Assembly: GCF_024198175.1 (NCBI RefSeq)
Contig: NZ_JAJVKV010000001.1
Coordinates: 1,302,001-1,366,000 of the forward strand
Direction: 5' to 3'
DNA: 64,000 nucleotides
Source of the DNA: Pyxidicoccus xibeiensis
GTDB taxonomy: Bacteria > Myxococcota > Myxococcia > Myxococcales > Myxococcaceae
This document shows, one piece after another, positions 8,984 to 16,838 of this stretch; position 1 is the first letter of the stretch; the number at the start of each line of letters is the position of its first letter. The notes beneath the pieces are model-generated. The model searched no databases. It was not told the origin of the DNA and worked only from the letters and a program-made list of their open reading frames with translations. The translations under genes and the position numbers were made by a program.

Positions 8984-10090
8984 TCAGACGCGCATCGGCA
9001 TGACGACCGCGGTGAAGCTGCGGTCACCGGGGCCGTGCAGGACGCCCGGGCTGTGCTCGTCGCCCAGCTCGAAGGAGACCTCGTCCGTCTCGGTGACGGC
9101 GAGCACGTCCATCAGGTAGCGCGCGTTGAAGCCGATGGTGATGTCGTCGCCCTGGTAGGCCAGCTCCAGCACGTCCTTGGCCTCGCCCAGGTCCGGGTTG
9201 CTCGCGGTGATGACGAGCTTGTTCTGCTCCAGGCCGATGCGCACGGCGTTGCTCTTGTCCGCCGACAGCAGGGCGATGCGCTTGAGGCCCTCCAGGAAGC
9301 GCACCTTCGGCACGAGGACGACCTTCTCGCTCTCCTTGGGGATGACGCGCTGGTACTCGGGGAACTGGCCGTCGATGAGGCGCATCACCATGGTGAGGCC
9401 GGGCTTCTTGAACAGCGCCGAGTTCTCCGCGAAGCCCAGGTGGCACTCGGCGTCCGGGGCCTCGTCGAGCAGGCGCTTGAGCTCCATCAGGCCCTTGCGG
9501 GGGATGATGACGCCGCTCTTGAGCATGAAGTCGCCGGCCATCTCGCGCTCGATGAGCGACAGGCGGTGGCCGTCGGTGGCCACCATGCGGACCTTGCCCT
9601 GGGACTGGGGCTCGAAGAAGACGCCGTTGAGGATGTAGCGCGTCTCGTCGCTGGAGATGGCGAACTGCGTCTTCTTGATCATCTCCAGCAGGGTGTTGCC
9701 GCCCACCTGCACCAGCGGAGCGTTCTCCTCCTTGGGCAGCTTGGGGTACTCCTCGGCGGCCATGCCGACAATCTTGAAGTGGGCCGAGCCGCTGGAGATG
9801 TCCACGTAGTTGTTGGCCAGCTTCTTCAGCGTCACCTGCGCGTCGGGCAGGTTCTGGACGATGTCGAAGACGTACTTGGCGCTGAGGGTGACGGCGCCCG
9901 TCTTGATGACCTCGGCGGGGTGCTCGGAGACGATGCCGATGTCCAGGTCGAACGCGGTGACGGTGATGCCCCCCTTGTTCGCGTTGACGAGCACGTTCGC
10001 CAGGATGGGCATCGTCGTCTTGCGCTCCACGATGCCCTGGGCGCGGTAGAGGGCCTTCTTCAGCTCGTCGGCGGCGATGCGGAATTCCAT
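8984..10090 (-). CDS. dnaN: DNA polymerase III beta subunit (sliding clamp)
   Basis: DnaN forms the ring-shaped dimer that tethers the replicative polymerase to DNA. The 368-residue protein has the family length and landmarks: N-terminal KKALYRAQGIVERKTTMPIL, the middle-domain segment MVATDGHRLSLIERE, FPEYQRVIP, and the canonical C-terminus VVMPMRV. The start ATG (MEFRIAADELK) follows AAGGA at nine bases. dnaA is not in the window, and recF is about 8.4 kb downstream on the same strand, so the usual dnaA-dnaN-recF block is split here. Lys/Glu-rich codon use matches a highly expressed gene. Confidence 0.97.
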   Translation of the reverse strand: MEFRIAADELKKALYRAQGIVERKTTMPILANVLVNANKGGITVTAFDLDIGIVSEHPAEVIKTGAVTLSAKYVFDIVQNLPDAQVTLKKLANNYVDISSGSAHFKIVGMAAEEYPKLPKEENAPLVQVGGNTLLEMIKKTQFAISSDETRYILNGVFFEPQSQGKVRMVATDGHRLSLIEREMAGDFMLKSGVIIPRKGLMELKRLLDEAPDAECHLGFAENSALFKKPGLTMVMRLIDGQFPEYQRVIPKESEKVVLVPKVRFLEGLKRIALLSADKSNAVRIGLEQNKLVITASNPDLGEAKDVLELAYQGDDITIGFNARYLMDVLAVTETDEVSFELGDEHSPGVLHGPGDRSFTAVVMPMRV

Positions 10091-10112
10091 CGGAAGGTGT
10101 CCTTACAGGTCA

Positions 10113-10127
10113 CGGCCCGGAGGGCCG
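10113..10127 (-). terminator. Hairpin between nucleotidyltransferase gene and dnaN
   Basis: CGGCCC and GGGCCG make a perfect 6-bp stem with loop GGA, 58 bases past the upstream stop and 22 bases before the dnaN start. It may end the upstream transcript or form part of the dnaN leader. Confidence 0.3.
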
Positions 10128-10184
10128 ATCAGCGAGGCCGGATGTAGCCCCTGCCACAAGGGACGTCAACGAGAGCAGCGCCCT

Positions 10185-10760
10185 CTATTTCGCCACTGTC
10201 CACGCCCGGGCGAGGAGCGGGGCCACACCCAGTCGCTCTGCCCAGGCGTCGAGGTACCCCAATTCCATCTGACCGCCGGTCACCCGGAGAACCTGAACGA
10301 TATCGCGCCATTGCGTGGTGGAGAGCTCTCCACCCTCACGGAACCACAACAGCTTGCGCAGGACGGAATCCTCCGGGCTCTTGATGAAGAGGCCCTTGCC
10401 CTCCGGCGTGAGGACCACCCGGCGGCGGCGCTCGAACTCGCTCCGGTCGAAGTCGCCCGGACGGAGGAGGAAGAGGTCCACCTTGGTGACGCTGGGCAGG
10501 TGGAAGATGTTCCAGGAAGCCCCCTGACGGACGGCATCTCGGAGCGACTCCTCGTCCACGTCGAAGTCGGGCCCCAAGGCCTGAACGAATGCCGGCAGCT
10601 GGGGCAGGCGCAGGTCGATGACGAAGTCGATGTCGTTGGTCGCCCGGGGCTCCCCCTGGAGCGAGCTCGCCAGACTGCCTCCGAGGAAATATCCCACCCC
10701 AGCCACCTCCAGGGCCTCGGCGCACTGGAGGGCGACGGCGATGACGTCAGGCTCGCTCAT
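10185..10760 (-). CDS. Nucleotidyltransferase-fold protein (MNT/AbiEii-like)
   Basis: A 191-residue protein with the minimal nucleotidyltransferase signature: GGSLASSLQG at residues 27-36, then the metal-binding pair in TNDIDFVIDL (Asp43, Asp45) and a third acidic strand in VTKVDLFLL. Such proteins transfer nucleotides to proteins or tRNA and often act in toxin-antitoxin or abortive-infection pairs. The start overlaps the stop of the preceding small gene by four bases (ATGA), implying translational coupling. The C-terminal half (SPEDSVLRKLLWFREGGELS, TQWRDIVQVLR) resembles the helical part of nucleotidyltransferases annotated next to small helical partners. The target is unknown. Confidence 0.75.
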   Translation of the reverse strand: MSEPDVIAVALQCAEALEVAGVGYFLGGSLASSLQGEPRATNDIDFVIDLRLPQLPAFVQALGPDFDVDEESLRDAVRQGASWNIFHLPSVTKVDLFLLRPGDFDRSEFERRRRVVLTPEGKGLFIKSPEDSVLRKLLWFREGGELSTTQWRDIVQVLRVTGGQMELGYLDAWAERLGVAPLLARAWTVAK

Positions 10761-11005
10761 CCGCGCAGCGCCGGATGGGAGCCGAACAGCCGGGCCGCTA
10801 CCTCGCGCCCGTAGAGGCGCTCGGCAAGCCGGACCCGGATCTCCGCCTCGTCCGCGAGCGGAAACGCCTGGCGGATGCCCGCTGTCGCCAGCTGGCGGAC
10901 CGCGCGCGTCAGGGCCCCCGCCTTGCGCAGCCGGTCCTCGGGGGACTGGGCGCGTAGCAGCTGAAGGTAGCGCTCACGTCGGCGTGGATCCGTGTCCTGG
11001 TCCAT
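10757..11005 (-). CDS. Small helical partner of the nucleotidyltransferase
   Basis: An 82-residue charged protein starting MDQDTDPRRRERYLQLLRA. The core SPEDRLRKAGALTRAVRQLA and the later EIRVRLAERLYGREVA follow a pattern I recall in small proteins encoded beside nucleotidyltransferases in several phyla (M/S-PEQRL-KA-ELS), but I cannot confirm it without a search. It overlaps the nucleotidyltransferase by ATGA, so the two are one operon and probably one complex, perhaps an antitoxin-like or substrate protein. The ATG at 11005 was chosen because the upstream frame is Gly-rich and antisense to the neighbouring lipoprotein gene. Confidence 0.65.
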   Translation of the reverse strand: MDQDTDPRRRERYLQLLRAQSPEDRLRKAGALTRAVRQLATAGIRQAFPLADEAEIRVRLAERLYGREVAARLFGSHPALRG

Positions 11006-11125
11006 GGCCGGAACATAGTCCGCCCGGGGAATGCCGCCAGCCACCCCTGCCTTGGAAGAGAGAGTGGACTGGCCCCCACCGCCGATGCGGGACACACTGT
11101 GCCCCCCTTGTCTTCCGGAGTTCCC

Positions 11126-11632
11126 ATGAACGTCCGTCCGCTGCTCCTCGCCGCCCTCGCCCTCGGCTTCGCCGCCGGGTGCAGCAACAACAAGCCGGCC
11201 CCCTCCTCCGCGCCCCCCCCGAGCGAGCCCGGCACCGCCGCCGCGCCCGGGACGCAGGCCCCGCCACCCACCGCCGCCGCCCCCCAGAACGAGCCCGGCA
11301 CCGCCGCCCCCACCCCCAACCCCGAGGCCGAAGTGAAGACAGGTGAGAGCGCCGTCTACATCGTCAAGAACAGCGGCATCCGCTGCATCGCCCCGCCCTG
11401 CCCGTCCTACACGGCCGCCCGCGTGGACAAGCCGGGCTCGGACGCCCTGATGATCCACGAGGTGGACCTGACGGCGCTGGCCGGCGGCTCCGACGAGCGC
11501 CTGCAGTCCCTGATGCAGCAGACGGAGATGGGCGAGGGCCTCAAGGTCGAGGCCACCCTGGACATCCAGAAGAACGCCGGGCCCGCCGGCGACGCCACCG
11601 TGCTGCGCGCCACCCGGCTCGTCGGCAAGTAG
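11126..11632 (+). CDS. Lipoprotein with DUF6748-like domain
   Basis: A 168-residue lipoprotein. The signal is MNVRPLLLAALALGFAAGCS with the lipidated Cys at residue 19. Residues about 22-70 are a Pro/Ala-rich linker with a repeated EPGTAA element. The C-terminal domain begins AVYIVKNSGIRCIAPPCPSY, a Cys-containing pattern I associate with DUF6748. It follows with VDLTALAGGSDERLQSLM and a small beta end. The start ATG has GGAG at seven bases. It converges with the sigma-factor operon (nine bases apart). Function unknown; localisation is probably the outer membrane or periplasm. Confidence 0.65.
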   Translation: MNVRPLLLAALALGFAAGCSNNKPAPSSAPPPSEPGTAAAPGTQAPPPTAAAPQNEPGTAAPTPNPEAEVKTGESAVYIVKNSGIRCIAPPCPSYTAARVDKPGSDALMIHEVDLTALAGGSDERLQSLMQQTEMGEGLKVEATLDIQKNAGPAGDATVLRATRLVGK

Positions 11633-11641
11633 CCGCCCGGC

Positions 11642-12250
11642 TCAGATGTGCAGTCCCAGCTGGAGCCCCGGCCAGTGCTGCAGGCGCCTGTCCGACTCCG
11701 GCTGGCTCTCACTCACCGACATCCGGGTGATGGAGCCGAAGTCCGGCTGCCCCCAGACGTACCAGAGGTTGTAGGTGGGCCCGGCGAACACGGCCAGGCG
11801 CGGCAGCACCTGGAAGCCGAGCATCAGCCGCCCCTGTCCCAGCACGTTGCCGCCGTCACCCTCCAGCGGCTTCTGCACCGGCTGCACCGCGCCCCCGGTG
11901 ACGTCCACGTCCAGCCACAGGCGCCGGCTCAGCGTCACGTGCCCGCCCAGCCCCGCGCCGAAGCTGAAGCGCGCGTCCCGGCCCGGCTCGATGCCCGCCA
12001 GCACCGTCATGTAGAAGGGCCCGCCGCCAATCTTCGCCGCCAGGTTGAAGAACTGGATGTCGCTCGCCCAGGTCTCCATGTGCACCTTGCCCTTGCGCAG
12101 GCTGCCCGAGGAGCCCGGGGCCGACTCGCCCGACATCTGCGCGAGGCGGGGCCCCCCCGCTTCCGGCCCTGGGCGGAAGGCCTCCGGAAACTGCCCGGCG
12201 ACCGCCGCCCCCGCCCACAGCCACGATGCGAGGAGCGCAAAGGATTTCAT
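11642..12250 (-). CDS. Secreted, probably outer-membrane beta-barrel protein in sigma-factor operon
   Basis: A 202-residue exported protein with signal MKSFALLASWLWAGAAVAG. From residue 60 onward it alternates short amphipathic strands (PFYMTVLAGIEPG, RFSFGAGLGGHVTLS, RLWLDVDVTGG, GRLMLGFQVLPRLAVFAGP, HWPGLQLGLHI), a pattern expected of a small barrel. Its ATG shares one base with the anti-sigma stop (TGATG), so the three-gene operon sigma, anti-sigma-like, barrel is translationally coupled. It could be the sensor or target of the sigma system. I do not recognise a named family. Confidence 0.6.
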   Translation of the reverse strand: MKSFALLASWLWAGAAVAGQFPEAFRPGPEAGGPRLAQMSGESAPGSSGSLRKGKVHMETWASDIQFFNLAAKIGGGPFYMTVLAGIEPGRDARFSFGAGLGGHVTLSRRLWLDVDVTGGAVQPVQKPLEGDGGNVLGQGRLMLGFQVLPRLAVFAGPTYNLWYVWGQPDFGSITRMSVSESQPESDRRLQHWPGLQLGLHI

Positions 12251-13056
12251 CACCTCTGCTTTTCCAGCGTGAAGGACACCTGCGTCAAGCCCTCGGGCAA
12301 AGACAGGGGGGCCGAGCGGGCGTCCGGGCCCTCCGCCAGCGCCCGCGCGGCGGCCAGGATGGGCTCCACGTCGAAGGGGCCTTCCGCCGCGACGAAGAAG
12401 AAGCGCTCGAAGCGCGGTGCGTCATCCAGCTCATACGCGCGGGGCAGCGAGTGCGTCCCCGAGGGCGCCAGCGCCGCGGCCTGCGTCCCGTGCCCGGCTT
12501 CCGGGGCGTGCAGGGTGACGGCGCCGTGGCCGTCCACGGAGAGGATGACACCGTGGGTGCGGCCCGCGGCGATGTAGGCCAGCTGCACGACGTCACCCGC
12601 GGCGGCGGGTGCCCCGTCGGTGAGGCGCTCGGGGCCCGCCCCGGCGGCCTGGCGGTGGACGACGAGCTGGGGCGCCAGCCCCTTGATGCGCGTCACCTCC
12701 GCGCCGTCGCCGGGAATCGTCCCGTCCCCGCCAGTCCTCCCGGACTCGGACGGCAGCACCAGGACGAAGAGGCCCACGGCGGCGAGCAGCGGCACCAGTC
12801 CCCATGCCGGTGCCAGGCGGGGTAAAGGGCGGGGCGCGTCCTTCCGGGCGGCGCGGGCCTGGACCTCGCGCACCACCCGCGTGGGGGGCAGGCGCTCCAG
12901 CGTGGCGTGCGTGTCGGCCTCCAGCGCGGCCAGGCGCGACGGCCCGTCGGGCTCCTCGGCGAGCCGGGCGCGGGCGGCGGCCAGCTCCTCGGGGGGCAGC
13001 TCGCCCAGGGCGATTCGCTCCAGCAACCAGTCCGGGGTGCGGTGGGGGGTCGTCAT
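12250..13056 (-). CDS. Putative membrane anti-sigma factor (ActD-like)
   Basis: A 268-residue single-pass protein. Residues 1-80 are cytoplasmic and start with TPDWLLERIALGELPPEEL, a segment common in myxobacterial proteins encoded after ECF sigma genes. A membrane helix spans about residues 83-102 (AWGLVPLLAAVGLFVLVLP). The remaining 165 residues are periplasmic, with GDVVQLAYIAAGRTHGVILS and RFERFFFVAAEG. The classical HxxxCxxC zinc anti-sigma motif is absent. The start overlaps the sigma-factor stop by four bases (ATGA), which is the main reason for the assignment. Binding to the sigma factor is inferred, not shown. Confidence 0.6.
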   Translation of the reverse strand: MTTPHRTPDWLLERIALGELPPEELAAARARLAEEPDGPSRLAALEADTHATLERLPPTRVVREVQARAARKDAPRPLPRLAPAWGLVPLLAAVGLFVLVLPSESGRTGGDGTIPGDGAEVTRIKGLAPQLVVHRQAAGAGPERLTDGAPAAAGDVVQLAYIAAGRTHGVILSVDGHGAVTLHAPEAGHGTQAAALAPSGTHSLPRAYELDDAPRFERFFFVAAEGPFDVEPILAAARALAEGPDARSAPLSLPEGLTQVSFTLEKQR

Positions 13057-13538
13057 GCGGCCTCCAGCTCCAGCTCCTGCAGCATGGCGGTCAGGGCCCT
13101 GAGGCGCTTGCGCACGCCGGACACGGACAGGCCCACCTCGCGGGCCGTCTCCTCCAGCGTCATCCCGTCCACCAGGTGCAGCACGGCGATGTCGCGGCTG
13201 GACGCGGGCACGCGGCCGAACAGCCTGTCCAGCAGCCCCCGCGCGGCCACGCGCGACTCGTTGTCCTCCGCGGAGGCAATCTGCAGCACCAGCTCGTCCT
13301 CCCGGTCCTCCGGCCGTCGCTTCGCCCCGCGCAGCCGGTTGAGGCACACGGTGGTGGCGATGCGGTGCAGCAGGCTGGAGGGCGCCGTGTCCTTCAGCGC
13401 GCCCTGGTAGCGCAGCAGCTGGACGAACACGTCGTGCATGGCATCCACGGCCCTCTCCTCGTCTCGCAGGAGGAAGCGGCAGCGCCGGAGCACCTGGGGG
13501 CCGTAGCGGCGGTAATAGGCCTCCACATCGATTGACAC
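13053..13538 (-). CDS. ECF-type RNA polymerase sigma factor
   Basis: A 161-residue protein of ECF length. Region 2 reads LRRCRFLLRDEERAVDAMHDVFVQLL, and region 4 has SSRDIAVLHLVDGMTLEETA with the helix-turn-helix VGLSVSGVRKRLRAL. The start is a GTG (13538, VSIDVEAYYRRYG) behind GGGAGG; the open frame upstream to 13646 has no family similarity. It heads the operon with the anti-sigma-like membrane protein and the barrel. ECF factors usually activate their own promoter, which should lie between 13540 and 13640; I cannot fix its boxes by eye. Confidence 0.85.
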   Translation of the reverse strand: MSIDVEAYYRRYGPQVLRRCRFLLRDEERAVDAMHDVFVQLLRYQGALKDTAPSSLLHRIATTVCLNRLRGAKRRPEDREDELVLQIASAEDNESRVAARGLLDRLFGRVPASSRDIAVLHLVDGMTLEETAREVGLSVSGVRKRLRALTAMLQELELEAA

Positions 13539-13550
13539 CGGACTTGCGCC

Positions 13551-13570
13551 TCCCTCGTCTCGGCGAGGGA
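13551..13570 (-). promoter_or_regulatory. Leader hairpin touching the sigma-factor ribosome site
   Basis: TCCCTCG and CGAGGGA form a perfect 7-bp stem with a 6-base loop directly upstream of the ECF sigma GTG; one arm overlaps its GGGAGG ribosome site. It might limit translation of the sigma factor. Confidence 0.3.
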
Positions 13571-13762
13571 AACACCGGTGCCGGGAAAAACTGTCACCGC
13601 GCCCTTCGCGCCCGTGTCCGTACCCTGTTTCTTCCGCCCGGGCCACCCCTCTCGCCCGGCCGCCCGCCCGGTGTCCGCCCCCCGTGGCGCACCTGCACTC
13701 ACCACCATCCGACAGAGTCCCGCGGACGAGGAAGAAACGAGGAGGCAGGCGGGTAATCCTTC

Positions 13763-15304
13763 ATGCCGATGGTTCCCGACAGCACGCGCCCGGCAGTCCG
13801 CCCCGCCCCTCGCATCCTGGTCGTCGACGACCACGAGCCGAGCCGCTACCTCCTCAGCGTCACGCTGACCCGGGCGGGCTTCGCCGCGGTGGAGGCGGCC
13901 ACCGGCGAGGAGGCGCTGCGGCGCGCCCGGGAGCTGCCGGACGCGGTGCTGCTCGACGTGAAGCTGCCGGACATGCTGGGCTTCGAGGTGTGCCGGCGGC
14001 TGAAGACGGACCCGGCGACGGCCTCCATCCCCATCATCCAGCTCTCCTCGTCCTTCACCTCGACGATGGACCGGGTGGAGGGCCTCCAGGGGGGCGCGGA
14101 CAGCTACCTCGTCGCCCCGGTGGACCCCGCCGAGCTGCTGGCCACCCTCAACACGCTCCTGCGGGTGTACGAGGTCGCCCGCGAGGGCGCCCGCCTCCTC
14201 GAAGTCGAACGGGCGACGCGCGCCGAGCTGGAGCGCGCCAACGCCCAGTTGCGCGAGCAGGCCATCATCCTGCGCAACGTCCGAGACAGCGTGGTGGTGA
14301 CGGACCTGCACGGGCGCATCACCCACTGGAACCACGGCGCCGAGGTCCTCTTCGGCTACACGGCCGGGGAGATGCTGGGCGAGTCCCCCATGCGCCTGTA
14401 CCCGGAGCAGGACTTCGGCGCCGCCGCGGGAGACCTCGCGCGCATCCGCGAAGGGGAGGACTACCGGGGCGAGTGGAAGGGGCGGCGCAAGGATGGCGCC
14501 GAGGTCTGGGTGGACATCCACACCACCGTGCTGAACAACGAGGACGGCCAGGCGCTGGGCTTCATCGGCGTGGCCAAGGACATCACCGAGCGCAAGCGGC
14601 TGGGCTCGGAGCTGCTGCGGCGCGTGGACTTCGAGCGGCAGCTCATCGGCATCGTCTCGCATGACCTGCGCAACCCGCTCTCCGTCATGCTCCTGGCCGC
14701 GTCCACGCTGCTGCGCCGCGACGGCCTGGAGGAGCGCACCGTGAAGCGGCACCTGGAGCGCATCGTCGCCAGCGGTGAGCGGGCGAGCCGAATGATTCGG
14801 GACCTGCTCGACTTCACGCAGGCGCGGCTGGGCGGAGGCATCGCCCTGGCGCGCGACATGGCGGACCTGCACGACGTGGCGCGCAACGTGGTGGAGGACC
14901 TGCGCGTGGCGCACGCGGACCGCGACCTGCGGCTGGAGCTGACGGGCGAGGGCCAGGGCGAATGGGACGCGGACCGCATGGCGCAGGTGATGACGAACCT
15001 CGTCTCCAACGCGCTCAGCTACAGCCCGCCGGACACGCCCGTCATCGTGCGCGCCCGGGGCACCGAGGCGGAGTGGGCCCTGTCCGTCCACAACGCGGGC
15101 GACCCCATCCCCGAAGGCGTCCGCGCGGCGCTGTTCCAGCCCATGCACCGGGGCGCGGGGGAGACCCACACCGCGAGCCGCTCCGTCGGGCTGGGCCTCT
15201 ACATCGTCCGCCACCTCGTGGACGCGCACGGCGGCACCGTGGAGCTCGCCTCCGCCCCCGGGCAGGGAACCACCTTCACCGTCCGCCTGCCCCGGCGGTC
15301 CTGA
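13763..15304 (+). CDS. Hybrid sensor kinase: REC-PAS-HisKA-HATPase
   Basis: A 513-residue cytoplasmic kinase. The N-terminal receiver has acidic pair Asp22-Asp23 and phospho-acceptor Asp65 (AVLLDVKLPD), but the usual KP lysine is replaced (YLVAPV, Ala118). A coiled segment (about 135-170) leads to a PAS domain (170-280; VVVTDLHGRITHWNHGAEVLFGY). HisKA has His300 in LIGIVSHDLRNPL, and the ATP domain has VMTNLVSNALSYSP and VGLGLYIV. The canonical DxGxGI motif is altered to NAGDPIP. It starts the plus-strand sensory cluster but is separated from the B12 gene by 160 bases. Phosphorelay input to the REC domain probably tunes kinase activity. Confidence 0.85.
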   Translation: MPMVPDSTRPAVRPAPRILVVDDHEPSRYLLSVTLTRAGFAAVEAATGEEALRRARELPDAVLLDVKLPDMLGFEVCRRLKTDPATASIPIIQLSSSFTSTMDRVEGLQGGADSYLVAPVDPAELLATLNTLLRVYEVAREGARLLEVERATRAELERANAQLREQAIILRNVRDSVVVTDLHGRITHWNHGAEVLFGYTAGEMLGESPMRLYPEQDFGAAAGDLARIREGEDYRGEWKGRRKDGAEVWVDIHTTVLNNEDGQALGFIGVAKDITERKRLGSELLRRVDFERQLIGIVSHDLRNPLSVMLLAASTLLRRDGLEERTVKRHLERIVASGERASRMIRDLLDFTQARLGGGIALARDMADLHDVARNVVEDLRVAHADRDLRLELTGEGQGEWDADRMAQVMTNLVSNALSYSPPDTPVIVRARGTEAEWALSVHNAGDPIPEGVRAALFQPMHRGAGETHTASRSVGLGLYIVRHLVDAHGGTVELASAPGQGTTFTVRLPRRS

Positions 15305-15464
15305 AAAAACTACCGCCAGCCAGGCAGGCGAGCACCCCTCCGCAGGGCAGAGCAGTGTCAGGTGGGCGATGAAAACGGGGTGGCTTCGCTGTAACTGAGA
15401 AACGGCTCCTTACTACCGTGCGTTCACGACTAGCCTCAGCCCCCTGCCCGCGTCCTTCACGCCC

Positions 15465-16127
15465 GTGCTCCCCGACACCGAACCTTCCCTGACCTCCCTG
15501 CGCGAGCGGTATGTCGCAGCGCAGCTCGCCGGCAACCGGAAGGAGGCCCTGCGTCTCTTGGTGGATGAGGGCCTGCTGCGCGGCGTGCCGCTCCAGGTGC
15601 TGCACCTGGAGGTCATCCAGGAGGCGCAGTATGAAATCGGCCGGCTGTGGCAGGAGAACATCATCTCCGTGGCGCAGGAGCACCTGGCCACCGCCATCTC
15701 CCAGCTCGCCCTCGCACACCTGTACCGCCACCTGCCAAGAGATCCGGACAACGGCAAGGTCGTGATGATGGCGTGCGTGAAGGACGAGCTGCATGAGATG
15801 GGGCCGCGCATGGCCAGCGACTTCCTGGAGATGGCGGGCTTCGACGTGCGCTTCCTCGGCGCCAACGTCCCGCCCGAGCACCTTGCGCGCATGCTGCGCG
15901 AGGTGCGGCCGGACCTGCTCGCGCTGTCGGTGACGATGACGTACCACCTTCCCCAGCTGCGCGAGGCCGTGGCCCATGCGCGCGAGGCGCTGCCAGGCAT
16001 CCCCATCGCCGTGGGAGGACTGGCCTTCCGCTGGGCGCCCATCCTCGAGGAGCAGCTGGGCGTGAGCTTCTTCGGCAGGGACGCGCGCGAGCTCGTGGCC
16101 TCCGCCTGCCGGACCCTGGGAGTCTGA
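15465..16127 (+). CDS. Stand-alone cobalamin-binding protein with Wx9EH photoreceptor motif
   Basis: A 220-residue protein made only of a helical-bundle cap and a B12-binding Rossmann domain. Trp62 is followed after nine residues by Glu72-His73 (LWQENIISVAQEH), the Wx9EH signature of the light-sensing adenosylcobalamin domains of CarH/LitR-type proteins. The lower-ligand loop, DxHxxG in the family, reads ELHEMG with His110 present. Downstream segments GFDVRFLGANVPPEHLARML, LLALSVTMTYHLPQLRE and IPIAVGGLAF complete the fold. There is no DNA-binding domain. The start is GTG (15465). It is followed six bases later by a repeat protein and then two hybrid kinases, so it probably feeds light, B12 or redox state into a phosphorelay. 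Confidence 0.8.
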   Translation: MLPDTEPSLTSLRERYVAAQLAGNRKEALRLLVDEGLLRGVPLQVLHLEVIQEAQYEIGRLWQENIISVAQEHLATAISQLALAHLYRHLPRDPDNGKVVMMACVKDELHEMGPRMASDFLEMAGFDVRFLGANVPPEHLARMLREVRPDLLALSVTMTYHLPQLREAVAHAREALPGIPIAVGGLAFRWAPILEEQLGVSFFGRDARELVASACRTLGV

Positions 16128-16133
16128 AACACG

Positions 16134-16838
16134 ATGGAGCCGCTGAGTAGAACCGTGGAGGGCCGCGCGAACCGACTGGCCTCCGCCTCGGTGGAGGCGC
16201 TGTACAAGGACCCCTTCTGGGAGGCGCGCTACGGCCTGGAGCGCTCCCGCCGCTTCGGCGACGAGGACGCCCTCTTCCACGTCCGCTACCTCGTGCAGGC
16301 CCTGGACGAGCGCAAGCCCTCCGTGATGGAGGGCTACGCGCGCTGGCTGCGCACGCTGCTCGTCTCGCGCGGCATGTGCACGCGCCACCTCGACGACCAC
16401 TTCGCGGGGCTGGCCTCGGCGCTCGCGGCGGAGGGCTGGGGCCCGGGCACCGAGCCCCATGACTACGTGGCCGCCGCGCGCCATGCGCTGCGCTACACCG
16501 AAGGGCCCGCCCACGCCCTGGAGCAGGACGCCCCGGAGCTGGCCCGCGCCGCCGCGTCGCGGCTGACGCTCTACATCATCCCCGAGGACCGCCCGCGCCT
16601 GGAGGACGAGCTGCGGCTGCACCTGTCCTACCTCGCGGACGCGCTCGCGTCGGGCCGGCCCGAGCTGATGGGGGACCATGTGCGTTGGTACGTGGGCTTC
16701 TGGCCGCGGCGCGGCTTTGGATTGCTGGCATTTCCCAGCGTGCTCGGCATGTTGAAGGCTGTGCTGGGCCCCCGGCACCCGGAAGCCCGGACGCTGCTCG
16801 CCACCGCGGGCGTGTCCTGGGAGGAGACCCGTTCATGA
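16134..16838 (+). CDS. Helical protein with internal duplication, B12/kinase operon
   Basis: A 234-residue soluble protein of unrecognised family. Two segments align with each other: residues 48-80 (FHVRYLVQALDERKPSVM, then a YARW) and 162-195 (LHLSYLADALASGRPELM, then a VRW). Both keep His, YL, AL, Pro, Met and Arg-Trp at the same spacing, so the protein is a tandem of one four-helix-like unit. The conserved His49/His163 could bind a ligand such as haem or metal, but that is a guess. It starts six bases after the B12 protein and its stop overlaps the next kinase start (ATGA), so all three should be made together. Confidence 0.65.
   Translation: MEPLSRTVEGRANRLASASVEALYKDPFWEARYGLERSRRFGDEDALFHVRYLVQALDERKPSVMEGYARWLRTLLVSRGMCTRHLDDHFAGLASALAAEGWGPGTEPHDYVAAARHALRYTEGPAHALEQDAPELARAAASRLTLYIIPEDRPRLEDELRLHLSYLADALASGRPELMGDHVRWYVGFWPRRGFGLLAFPSVLGMLKAVLGPRHPEARTLLATAGVSWEETRS

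Noticed and set aside
13394-15229. A 611-codon open frame on the minus strand over the REC-PAS kinase
   Set aside because: It is antisense to clear HisKA and ATPase motifs and overlaps the true sigma-factor gene in another frame.
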